Of a stretch of 64,000 bases of DNA, positions 44,606 through 56,900 are shown piece by piece; the stretch's first letter is position 1; every line of letters starts with the position of its first letter. The notes beneath the pieces are model-generated. The model was not told the origin of the DNA. It was given only the letters and a program-made list of their open reading frames with translations, and did no database searches. Origin of the DNA: Nematostella vectensis (taxonomy: Eukaryota; Cnidaria; Anthozoa; Actiniaria; Edwardsiidae); NCBI RefSeq assembly GCF_932526225.1, contig NC_064039.1, forward strand, positions 6,129,459 to 6,193,458, in the 5' to 3' direction. A program made the position numbers and the translations under genes.

Positions 44606-45337
44606 TAGCTTTTGAAAACACCTGAAACACACAACAAACTACCATAAATGCGTGCCTGGGTATCATTTAGTTTTTTGTAATTACAACAAAAAGTTTAAAA
44701 AGCGTCTAAGAAAAGTAACTTTTTGAGACTAGAGTGTTGCGTTCTGTCAACCTTACATTTAAACAAGGGGGGATGTGTGTGTGTGTGTGGGGGGGGGGGA
44801 AAGGCTAGGGGTCTAAGGGGACTCTAGAAACTGGGAGCTAGGAGATACTTTTATGTAAGGTAATAAAGCAAGAACTTACAACTTTTGATTACCAGCTTAC
44901 ATCCATAATCCCAAAGTAACTGCTATGAAATACCATACTGTATGAAAGTTAATTAGGGTTCAATTGTTATAATTATTATTATATTTTGTTTTCGAACAAT
45001 GACTTCCTGGCCTTAGTCCTCTTCATTTTTGTTTTTGTTTTCCATAAAGACTAATACAATGCTTGGGCTAACAGAATGTGAGAGAAAAAAATCCTTTCTA
45101 TTAATTATTCTAACATCTTTTTGTTCAGTTTGATTTCTGTGTTCCGATAATCTTATTCTGTGTTTGGTGTCAGACAAACAAGTCCTTGCTAACCCAAACA
45201 GAAGAGAGGAAGGACTGTAAGAGCACAAAATCTGGATACGCAAAAATTTAGGCTAAACCTTGCTTTCCTATCAGAAGATATCATCTGAAGCTACAAAAAC
45301 AGTAAACAAAACGAAATAGTTAGACAACTTTACGTAC

Positions 45338-45420
45338 CTTGGGATCAGGCTTTATATTTCCTTAGTTTTGTCTCGGTTGGCGCTTTAGCAGAGCATTTCC
45401 AAGACGCCATCTTGGATAAG
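45338..45420 (-). promoter_or_regulatory. Non-coding first exon of the RING gene with a 21-codon uORF
   Basis: A strong donor (CAAG then GTACGTAAAG) ends a first exon at 45338. Inside, an ATG at 45408-45410 opens a frame of 21 codons (MASWKCSAKAPTETKLRKYK plus Ala) ending TGA at 45345-45347. The stop lies before the donor, so it cannot extend into the RING frame. It may dampen translation of the main frame. Confidence 0.55.
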
Positions 45421-45535
45421 ATGAAAACAAATAACACGGTCCTGTTTCCCAGAATGCCCTTGAGGACTCGAAGAATCGACGGCTCACCGAATCGTCAAAA
45501 CATCGGATATTGTTGATGCACGGGCTATAGGTTAG

Positions 45536-45762
45536 TTTTACTCCAAAATGATGTCAATGTCTTGTTAGTATTAAATAAAGCACGTATTCCACCCTTAACT
45601 GATAATATTACGCTACCTCGTACCACTTTCCTTCCCTATTAGTGCGTCGTTAGAAAGTGGTAGGTAACGCGTAGGGAATACAACCAGTTTAGGTGAAAAT
45701 ACGTGTTTTTTTTTTTTTTTTTTCAACGCTAACAAGACATTAGACATCATATTGGAGTAAAA
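45536..45762. mobile_element. 227-bp palindromic MITE-like element with internal poly-T
   Basis: The arms TTTTACTCCAAAATGATGTC (from 45536) and GACATCATATTGGAGTAAAA (ending 45762) pair for about 34 bases. A second inner hairpin, TACCACTTTC against GAAAGTGGTA, sits in the middle with a run of about 20 T in the right half. It lies about 115 bp upstream of the RING gene's first exon. Confidence 0.7.
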
Positions 45763-47965
45763 TACGACACAGTTTGAGCTTCAGCACGCACATAACATTC
45801 TCAGGGCGACACACCGTGTCTATCCCGAGGTGGCAATATCTCGTTAAGGACACACCACAAGTAGAGAATACTTCTCGTTTCAATGACTTCCAAGTTAAAA
45901 ATATATTATTAGTTTCAGCAGGACAATGCCTTTTTACCCTGTGGTTAAAAACACTTTTTTCTGTTTTCTGACGCGATAAAGTTGCAAGAACGTACGATAT
46001 CACTAAAGGCAAGAAATCTTAAATTTTCATTTTCCTTTTTGTCAGTAAATAAGTATTAAGTGGTGAACGCAAGGAAATTTAGGGGATCGAGAAGTGCAGC
46101 GGAGCGAGATTCCCTCTTTCTCTTTATTTTTTTCAGGGCATATTCTCCTCGTTTTTTCCGCCGTCTCAACCGCTATAGTTCTCTTTTCCCCAAGCCCTAA
46201 TATTCAATCTCAGTTTGAAGTTTAGGGAAAAGAGTCGGGAATTATATTTCTTCTTTACTCGGGTATTCAGCCTTTCGTAGTAAGTACCCTATTAAAAAGT
46301 AGCCTAGTAAGTAGTAAGTACCAGTGTGCACTAAATCCACTGGAAAATAAACCAACCAAGTGTTATGTGTTATGCATCTCATACGTCTTTCAAGCAATGA
46401 CCGACAGATTCCCAATTAGCGATGGAAGATCGCTTCATATCAGTTTCATGTATCGTTCTTTCTCTAATAGACTAGTCTTCCCACAAATTATACTCATTAC
46501 GGCGTTCCCGCGCTGCCTTCTCACCTGCCGAGCAGCAAGCGATCACTTTGAACAGGCCATTTCCTCTTCATTCTATCGTCACTTTTCTGGTTAAAAATAT
46601 CCTATTCGAGTTAACTGTCTTAACGAGCCTATTTGCATTTGCAATTAGAAAAATTGATACCAAAAGTAATGATCTCTCGGAAGAGTATGTCAAATCAAGC
46701 TTTATGGATGACTTTTTTCACAGCTTAAGTTACTGAAAATTTCCGGGATCGGATTCTCATTTTTAAATTTTAAAAAGAGTCTTAGCTTTTCCTTTTTTCT
46801 GTGGAAAACTCAAATTGTGTTGCTTTGACTTGAATCAAATTCTCCATGGGATAACAAAATATAAACGAAATTAAAACAAAAACAAAAACAACAGAGTGTC
46901 AAAGTTTCATCTCATAAACACGAAGGTTGTTTTTTTCAAAACACGACGCTTTTATGAACACACAACATCTCCATTTAAATAAGTTCAAATCTATTAGAAC
47001 GAATTACTTTAATTAGCTGAATATCTTTCAAGTATTATGGACAAAAGCCTTTTATTCAAACTTTATTAAAAACAGTAATAGAGGAAGGAATTGAACTGTT
47101 CGAATAAAAGAAAATCTCGGACAATGATCTTCGCTTATTGCATCTGATTGTGCGCTGCTGACAAGTAGCCGGCGTATTTCCATGTGAAATGACGGATGCT
47201 TAACTCTTTTATTATATTTTCTTTATTAAATATTTGTACAAAGATTTATGATAAATATTTACAAGTCTTACAAGATTTTAACTCTTTCCTAGGCTGTGTA
47301 AGATTTCCCCCCGAAATAAGGATAGGAGGAAAGTTTGGATAATAATCCCGGAAAAGGATTGGAAATTTCTATTACATGAACATTTACAAAAAATACACTA
47401 TAGTATTCAATTTTGGTGATACTTGTACTTTTTTTGAAAACTGTTTTGTATTTTGATAAATACCGTAGAATTTTACTTCTACACTTTGGCTTTCCTCTCT
47501 TTCTGGGTTTGATGAATTGTTCTTCGGGAAGCCAATCTTTCTCGTTTTGCTCTACACAGTCAATTATTCTACGTATCCAAACAAAGTCCATCTTAATTAT
47601 TTAGGAGGAGTAGACAATACTCTAATGTGCGGTATAAGCTTTGGGTTATACAGCTCGGCTTGCCTTAATTACCGTCAGTTCGAAATCAACCATAAACCCA
47701 AGTATCTTCATGGAAAGATTAGATACAAATTAGCGATGGATTCGAGGGATAATTGAGATAAGAACCTGGGTTTAGAAAATTTTGGGTGTTTCCCTGATAT
47801 TTGTGCTAACAAGCCGAAAATGTAAAAGTTTCGTACACTACCCAAGCCTTGCGGAAACTTTACCAAGAGAGTTTACCCAAAGTCAGTGCGCGAATTCGCG
47901 AGTAATTATTTCTTTTGTGTCGGTGTGGATAATTGCTTGGTTATGTCATGTCATATCTGAACTAT
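45763..47965. other. Intergenic between the RING gene and the Not homeobox gene
   Basis: No recognisable exon. The part nearest 47965 must include the 3' UTR of the minus-strand homeobox gene; AT-rich sequence with several AATAAA-like words on that strand lies around 47210-47280. Short open frames on both strands lack protein similarity. Confidence 0.5.
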
Positions 47966-49117
<1,152 letters not shown>

Positions 49118-49240
49118 GTTTTCTTTAAAAAACCCTCACTTTGTATAAGCTTTGATAAGTGAATTTAATTCTATTGGAAGCTTAGAGTTTAAAGAGCGAG
49201 ATCTAGTGCTTTTGAGCTCCCCTTGGGGTGATGCGGAGCC

Positions 49241-49247
49241 TTTTATA
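49241..49247 (-). promoter_or_regulatory. TATA box of the Not homeobox gene
   Basis: On the minus strand GTATAAAAGGCTCCG lies 124 bp before the start codon, leaving room for a 5' UTR of about 90 bases. Confidence 0.65.
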
Positions 49248-51929
49248 CGTTAACTGCGAAATTAGCGCTGACTGTTAATTTGTTAATGGTTGTTGCTAGC
49301 CGATACAAGGGCGCAGGAAATATGCTTGCATTGTTATGGGCTTATTGGAGAAATTGATTAGCGGGCAAAGCCCTTCACCTCATATCATAGTCTAGCTTAT
49401 TATGCCCTGACAATAAACAAACACAACTCTCAGGTATCCTTTTAAATCAAACAGCACTGCAAATCTTGCGAGACAGCCTCGATCGGCTAATGATTTCAAT
49501 TAGGCTTATTAGCCACTGATGGTGAATAAATGGCTTATCAAATCTCGGTCGTAATGGAAAATTAAGCGCGGGATTGTCGAATATGATCGATGCGAGATGG
49601 ATTTCACTGTTTGAGAATTCTAGTGGTAAAGAGCGCAATCACCCTACGGCGGTCAACCGTCTTTTTGTTTTCCCTTGAAAGAAAGAGATTTTTTGAATGG
49701 CGATTGGTAAGGCCACTATTGCCATGTGTCCTTGGCTGGAGAAAATCCCCATTCTTTCACGTTCTATTGTATAAAAAAGGTTAATTAATACTTTTGTGAC
49801 AAGGTTTAGGTAGGGGCTTAGGCGATCATTCATATGGGAGCTCTCACGATAATCATGGCCTTATTTTAATTCACAAAAAACACCTGTCACTATAGCATTC
49901 ATTAAACCTGCTCTAATTGCTCGAAAGAACCAATTTGCTCTTCGGAAGTATGGTTTCAATTATATTCTTGCGATTAATGAGCAAAAAAGAGTGAACCTCG
50001 CATATAATTTGGACCTTGGTTTACTTAGATTTAAGCAATTATCTAAGGCTGAAACAATCGAGAATCGATACAAACAATATATCAATTTTTACTTCAAAAT
50101 TGCTTTCCATTTTCGGTAAACAGTTAATTGCTCCTTAGCTGCTTGATCGACAAAGTTGCTACAATGTAATCCTGATTTTCCAGTGTTAAAAGGGGAAGTA
50201 CTAGAAGATAAGAAACTGTTGAATTTACAATATCATATCGAAAGCAATGTTTTCTTCCATTTCTCTCGATCACTGTGCATATTTAAAATCAATTAGCCAG
50301 CGTTTAATGACTCGACCAAAACCTAATTTCTTTAATTCCCTATCAATTTTGTCATTTTACGGGCTAAATTGGTCTAATGGTTCTGTTGAGCGTTACGACT
50401 CCGCATTGACCACGCTGATATGGCGTAAATTGCCTATTATCTGTAAACTAGGAAAATCTTAAAAATCTGATCTATTAGCTGATTGTATCAATTCTAAACA
50501 AATATTAAAAGCTCCAAGAAGCGTGCGCCACTCAACTTCAATTTGTTTCATGGTTATTTTCTAAAAGGATTATAGGTTTTTGTTCTTACAGCGTAGTTTT
50601 ACGTGGATTTTTTTTCTTGAAAATCTGAACAGGCCGTTGTATTTTGAATCTTAAGCGAAAAGTGAATCCTTGTTTTGAGTTTAAAAGGATAGGCGCCCCA
50701 TCTCGCCAAATTTACTATTTAATAACAAAATACTAAAAAGTTGCCTTCATGCTTTATTTTATTGAAGGCATAACAATGTAAAATACCATCGAGAGACCAA
50801 ATTGATACTTTTTCATTCGTGTGACTATCTTAAAATGCAATCAACTACAATTGACAATTTTGATGACCAACGCTAATTTGATTTGGAAAAACCACGGCCT
50901 TGGGGTATAAGTTTACAAGTAAATCAATTTTTGCTTAAAATCTTTATCAACAATTAAGCTCAAAGCAGTGTACACTAGGATAAGGGACAGGCGAGGGATT
51001 TGCGATCTCGTCTGATGCCCTAATTCCTATTATAGATTAGGCACGCTAGGACTACATCATTGCGGTTTTACTTTTACTGCTTTTTTTTTGCCCGTTCTTT
51101 TCTGTCTTTCTGGTCAAAGAAAATTGAAACAATGTCCATATGATCTAATGCTCTGCCCACTTGACTATTAATAATGGTGATTTGTGTAAAGCCGGATTTG
51201 AAGACTGAAAGAGCTTTGTTTGCATAGACTGAGTAATTCCTCTCCATTACGAACGTATCGAAAAGCGGATTCAAACTCCTAAGCGATAGTAAATAGCTCC
51301 ACTTCCGGATTCAAAACTGTTTGAATAAACAAAAGACAAAGCAATCTGAAGTTATGTTACGCCTTTATTTTTCATTTACAATGAATTTACAATGAAAAAT
51401 AATTTAGAAAATTAAACAATTTTACGTTCCACAGCTTGAATGTCGCTCTTATGTTTCAGCTCCCAGGTCCATTATCTATTTTCCATTAGTCTACGCCTGC
51501 TATGCCATAACGTCTCTCCAATATCGTTGATAATACACGCCATACTAAAGATGCTAAAATCAACAATAGATTTAGAAAAAAAAAACAGCTACCAACTTTT
51601 TATTGTCTAGCGAATCGAATAACTTTTTTCGCCTATTCAGTTGTTTCTATAGTTACAGCGCAACGGCAGATCAATACATCTGCTGAACGCACCAATACCA
51701 ATTATAACCTATTAAAAAAATGATAATGCTAATTGTAATTATTTCAAGATATCGAAACTTTTATGCATTATCTCATTTCTAAACGGGTGGTTAGTTGATC
51801 AATGATTTCTAGAGGTTGGTTCAATTTATGAAAACTATACTCAACTCTCAATTTCTACCCTTATGGACGAACATTTTTTTTGGCTTAGAAAATGGTTATT
51901 TTATTGAACCAACGGATCCCCTCTGGATC
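49248..51929. other. Upstream region of the Not gene, no supported gene
   Basis: AT-rich, low-repeat sequence of about 2.7 kb with scattered TAAT/ATTA words of the kind homeodomains bind, for example around 49500-50300. I saw no exon with recognisable protein similarity, and unlike the surrounding regions it is nearly free of MITEs. It could hold developmental enhancers, but that is inference only. Confidence 0.4.
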
Positions 51930-52098
51930 CAACATCAAGAACGTAACCAGAATTGGCTGAGGGGTGTGCAGTCATAGGAATCATATAGAAAAAGCATAGT
52001 ATTTAGAGATTCCTTAATAAGACCCACTTTTTGGTCGCCAAGGGGGGATGGGGGAAGGTGCGCGCGCACCTTGCCCACCCCCCCTGTGTACGCGCCTA
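51930..52098. mobile_element. G-run MITE family B, second copy
   Basis: It shares with 43299-43461 the words AGAATTGGCTGAGG, GCAGTCATA, AATCATATAGAAAAAGCATA, GAGATTCCTTAATAAGA and the end CCCCCTGTGTACGCGCCT. The long G run is absent here, replaced by GGGGTGT. Confidence 0.65.
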
Positions 52099-52154
52099 AA
52101 AACCAGGAATCCCACCTCCCTCTGCTTATTTCTAAATGTCTCCTCCAGAACCCA

Positions 52155-52331
52155 TTAAAGCTCAGTGCACACCGGCGACTGCGCTGTTTTATGTTCTTGT
52201 GTGTACAGTCACGACATAACAACAGAACATCGACATAAGACATCTATAATAACGACATAAGAGAAAAGACACTTTCTAATGCTCTTACGTCTATGTGTTC
52301 TTATGTTGCCAGTGTTCACCAATGTGCATTA
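52155..52331. mobile_element. Inverted-repeat element, possibly hAT-like MITE
   Basis: The left end AGTGCACACCGGCGACTG and right end GTTGCCAGTGTTCACCAATG are imperfect reverse complements. Internal ACATAAGA words occur in both orientations. No clean 8-bp duplication was identified, so the class is tentative. Confidence 0.45.
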
Positions 52332-52894
52332 ACTAAGGAAATTTTTCCCTGGTTTTCCCACAAGGGAAAAGGTGCCTGACACTAAGAGCGTGACACCTCA
52401 GACTAACGTTTCCGTTACCGACTTTTGGTGATCTGAGTATGCCGTTTCCTAAAAAAAATAAAAAAAAATATAAATGAAAATATACCGCACACGATTGCGA
52501 CTGATTTTACCGTACGGAATTACCCTTCACCTTCTTCCACAAGAAGCTCGGGTTGGTGTCTTTCTATTTCTTCTTTTTACATGCTTGTTTGATACAAGTC
52601 GCAATTGCATTCCCTACCTTGTTGCGGCAAATCTTGAACATTAGCTAACATAGGGGAGTCCCAAACTTTGCTAGGGACTGTTGCCTTTTTACAATCCGAG
52701 ATTGATCATCCGAGATGTAATCAAGGGTTTGCCGGTGCAATGACGGCTTGATGTCCTCAACGGGAGGCATTCAAGTAAATGTCACTGTTCAAGTTATTCA
52801 CGAAAACATTGAACTTCTGTTCAAACGACGCTGCGAACACTTCTTGCCATGAAAAACTCCTAATTCATTGGCGAGGTTACGCATGCGCTGTCCC

Positions 52895-53985
52895 CAGAGC
52901 TTGCGTACGTGGTCTTACCTCATACAGTGAGCTGCTTTGCTTTTTGTCTTTAGAGAGGGGAGATCCATCGTTACTATCATCTTGTCCTTGCGTACGTGGT
53001 CTTATCTAATATAGTGAACTGCTCTGCTTTTTGTCTTTAGAGAGGGGAGATCCATCGTTACTATCATCTTGTCCTTGCGTACGTGGTCTTATCTAATGTA
53101 GTGAACTGCTCTGCTTTTTGTCTTTAGAGAGGGGAGATTCATCGGTATTATCCCCTTGTCCTTGCGTACGTGGTCTTACCTCATGTAGTGAGCTGCTTTG
53201 CTTTCTGTCTTTAGAGAGGAGAGATTTATCGCTACTATTCCCGAGAGCTTGCGTACGTGGTCTTACCTCATGCAGTGAACTGCTTTGCGTTCGTCCTTAG
53301 AGAGGAGAGATTTATCGCTACTATCCCCCAGAGCTTGCGTATGTAGTCTTACCTCATGTAGTGAGCTGCTTTGCGTTCTTCCTTAGAGAGGAGAGATTTA
53401 TCGGTACTATCCCCTTGTCCTTGCGTACGTGGTCTTACCTCATGCAGTGAGCTGCTTTTCTTTCTGTCTTTAATGAGGGGAAATCTATCTGTACTGTTCC
53501 CTAGTGCTTGCGTACGTAGTCTTACCTCATGCAGTGAGCTGCTTTGCTTTCTGCCTTAGATAGGGGAGATCCATCGTTACTATCATCTTGTCCTTGCGTA
53601 CGTGGTCTTATCTAATGCAGTGAGCTGCTTTGCTTTTTGTCTTTAGAGAGGGGAGACCCATCGTTACTATCATCTTGTCCTTGCGTACGTAGTCTTAGCT
53701 AATGCAGTGAGCTGCTTTGCTTTTTGTCTTTAGAGAGGGGAGATTCATCGGTATTATCCCCTTGTCCTTGCGTACGTGGTCTTACCTCATGTAGTGAGCT
53801 GCTTTGCTTTCTGTCTTTAGATAGGGGAGACCCATCGGTATTATCCCCTTGTCCTTGCGTACGTGGTCTTACCTCATGTAGTGAGCTGCTTTGCTTTCTG
53901 TCTTTAGATAGGGGAGACCCATCGGTATTATCCCCTTGTCCTTGCGTACGTGGTCTTACCTCATGTAGTGAACTGCTTTGCTTCC
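52895..53985 (-). repeat. Thirteen-unit 86-87-bp minisatellite at the TRPC 3' end
   Basis: Each unit carries, on the minus strand, AAGCAAAGCAGCTCACTACA, then a GAG|GTAAGACC donor-like site, ACGTACGCAAGGACAAG and a G/A-rich TAAAGACAG block. Nine units keep the consensus GAGGTAAGA; four have TAGATAAGA or TAGCTAAGA. The first three units are in frame with TRPC exon 7 and encode a 29-residue repeat; the fourth supplies the stop codon. Units of 86 rather than 87 bp break the frame further on. Confidence 0.9.
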
Positions 53986-56900
53986 TGTGTTCAGAGAGAG
54001 GAGGAGAGCTTGGCACTAGTCCCCAGTGTTTGTGCATGTGCGTCCACATTCGTTTTTCCATTTCTTTTAGATGTCTTAGTGTGACTTCATCAGCACGCGC
54101 CTCTTCGCGTCGTTTGCGAAGGTAACGATCCACAATGTTCTTAATTATCATTCGACGACTCTTGTATTCTAGTGCTGCCTTGACAGCTACCTTGGGGCTC
54201 TGCTGCGACGTGTCCGGAGGCAATAAGGCGTTCTGATGTAAAATAATACATGAGAAGATACTTGCTTTGTCTTCAAGGCTTCAAGGCAATGAAGACACAG
54301 GCCTATACCCAAGATTTTTCTTGGAGGGGTGCGAAATCCGAAAAAGTGGACCTAATTTTTCCCGGGGGGGGGGGGGGAGGGGGCACTGAGGATGGTACAC
54401 CAGCATGAATGGTGAAAAGCGAAAAAGGGGAAAAGCATAAAAGGGGAAAGCGTAAAAGGGGAAAGCGAAAAAGGGGAAAAGCATAAAAGGGGAAAGCGTA
54501 AAAGGGGAAAGCGTAAAGGGAGAAAAGCGTAAAGAGGGGGAAGCGTAAAGGGGAGAAAGCATAAAGAGGGGAAAGCGAAAAAGGGGGAAAGCATAAAAGG
54601 AGAAAGCGTAAAAGGGGAAAGCGTAAAGGGAGAAAAGCGTAAAGAGGGGGAAGCGTTAAGGGAGAAAAGCGTAAAGAGGGGGAAGCGGAAAGGAGGGAAA
54701 GCGAAAATGGGGAGAAGCATAAAAGGGGAAAGCGTAAAAGGGGAAAGCGTAAAGGAAGAAAAGCGGAAAGAGGGGGAAGCGGAAAGGGAGAAAAGCGTAA
54801 AGAGGGGGAAGCGTAAAGGGAGAAAAGCGTAAAGAGGGGAAGCGTAAAGGTAGAAAAGCGTAAAGAGGGGGAAGCGTTAAGGGAGGAAAGGGCAAAGGGG
54901 GAGAGCGAAAAGGGAGGAAAGCGTAAAAAGGGCAAAGTGTTAAGGGGGAAGCGTTGGGGGGGGGGGGGGACGTAAAAAGGATAAGCGTGAACGGAGGGAA
55001 AGCGTAAACGGGTGGAAATGAGAAAACTGTAGGAAAAGGTAAATGGGGAAGAAGCGTTAAGGTACAAGGCTCTGGGATAATCAATTCATGGAGCGATTGT
55101 TATTGGCTATCGAGCTTGCATAAGTGAGCATGTGCAAATGAACCTCGCTTTCTATCGCCATGTTGATTTGTTCTCAGGTGTAAGGATATATTTTATCAAA
55201 AACATTCAAAGTTATTTATTTCGACTTCTCTTCTGTATAATTGGCCTCGTTCTGGTGGCTGACGCGGAGCCTGGGACCGACGCGAGGAAAAAAAACGCGG
55301 GAGGCGCCATCGCACGAGCCTTCCACTTCGTGAAGAACGAGAAAGACTCGCGCCAGGCTCTCGACTGGCTCGTCCAGGTTAGAAACAGAGATACCACATA
55401 TTAGAGCGTTTCCGTATTTTTTTTTCTGCCGAGTACCCACAAAAGTTCCACAGAAGAGTCGGGGCGGGACGGTCAGTTATTCACCTTTGGGTCTAGACGG
55501 CTCAACCAGAAATGAGAGTAGAGATTTGTTTTACTTTACATACTTTAAAGTATTCTTATTCAAATTCTGTGTTTGTTAATTAGAATTTTCTCGTGAGATC
55601 CCGCGCTCATAGATAAAAATATTATTGCGTCTCTACGAGTTACTGTTTCTTTTAGTTGTACAACCAAGTGTCTTCGCTCCCGGGGGGGGGGGGGGGGGGA
55701 GTTCTTTGATAAAAATCTGACCACTCCCGAAAAAAGGGAAACTTTTATGCCTTTGAACTATCTCCACGGGACGTTCATTGTCGGATTTGGCTACATACCA
55801 CATACCAGAGTGATCTAGCTTATGCTTTATAGTTTTGTCTACAAATAGACAACCGAAAGTGGACCTTCGGCCGTGTGTGTACATGACGAGCACTGCGTAC
55901 ATCACCTAGTGTGTACATGGCGAGCACTGCGCACATCACCTAGTGTGTACACGACGAGCACTGCGCACATCACCTAGTTTGTACATGACGAGCACTGCGC
56001 ACACCACCTAGTTTGTACATGACGAGCACTGCGCACACCACCTAGTGTGTACACGACGAGCACTGCGCACATCACCTAGTTTGTACATGACGAGCACTGC
56101 GCACATCACCTAGTTTGTACACCACGAGCACTGCGCACATCACCTAGTTTGTACACCACGAGCACTGCGCACATCACCTAGTTTGTACACCACGAGCACT
56201 GCGCACATCACCTAGTTTGTACACCACGAGCACTGCGCACATCACCTAGTTTGTACACCACGAGCGCTGCGAACATCACATAGTGTGTACACGACGAGCA
56301 CTGCGCACATCACCTAGTGTGTACATGACGAACACTGCGCACATCACCTAGTGTGTACATAATGAGCACAGCGCACATTACCTTGTGTAATTGACGAGAA
56401 CTGCGCAAATCACCTTGTGTGTACATGACGAGCACTGCGCACATCACCTAGTGTGTACACGACGAGCACTGCGCACATCACCTAGTGTGTACAGGACGAG
56501 CACTGCGCACATCGCCTAGTGTGTACATGACGAGCACTGCGCACACCACCTAGTTTGTACACGACGAGCACTGCGCACATCACCTAGTGTGTACACCACG
56601 AGCGCTTCGCACATCACCTAGTTTGTACATGAAAAGCACTGCGCACATCACCTAGTTTGTACATGACGAGCACTGCGCACTCACCTAGTGTGTACACGAC
56701 GAGCACTGCGCACATCACCTAGTTTGTACACCACGAGCGCTTCGCACATCACCTAGTGTGTACACGACGAGTACTGCGCACATCACCTAGTTTGTACACC
56801 ACGAGCACTGCGCACACCACCTAGTTTGTACATGACGAGCACTGCGCACATCACCTAGTGTGTACACCACGAGCGCTTCGCACATCACCTAGTGTGTACA

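Noticed and set aside
45361-45420. MASWKCSAKAP... as the N-terminus of the RING protein
   Set aside because: The frame stops before the exon's splice donor, so it can only be a uORF.
51074-51274. 66-codon minus-strand open frame upstream of the Not gene
   Set aside because: No splice context, family resemblance or codon bias; open frames of this length are expected by chance.
54303-55084. Long minus-strand open frames rich in Phe, Pro, Leu and Ser (up to 254 codons)
   Set aside because: They lie entirely within the homopurine minisatellite, are open in two frames at once and show only repeat-derived composition.
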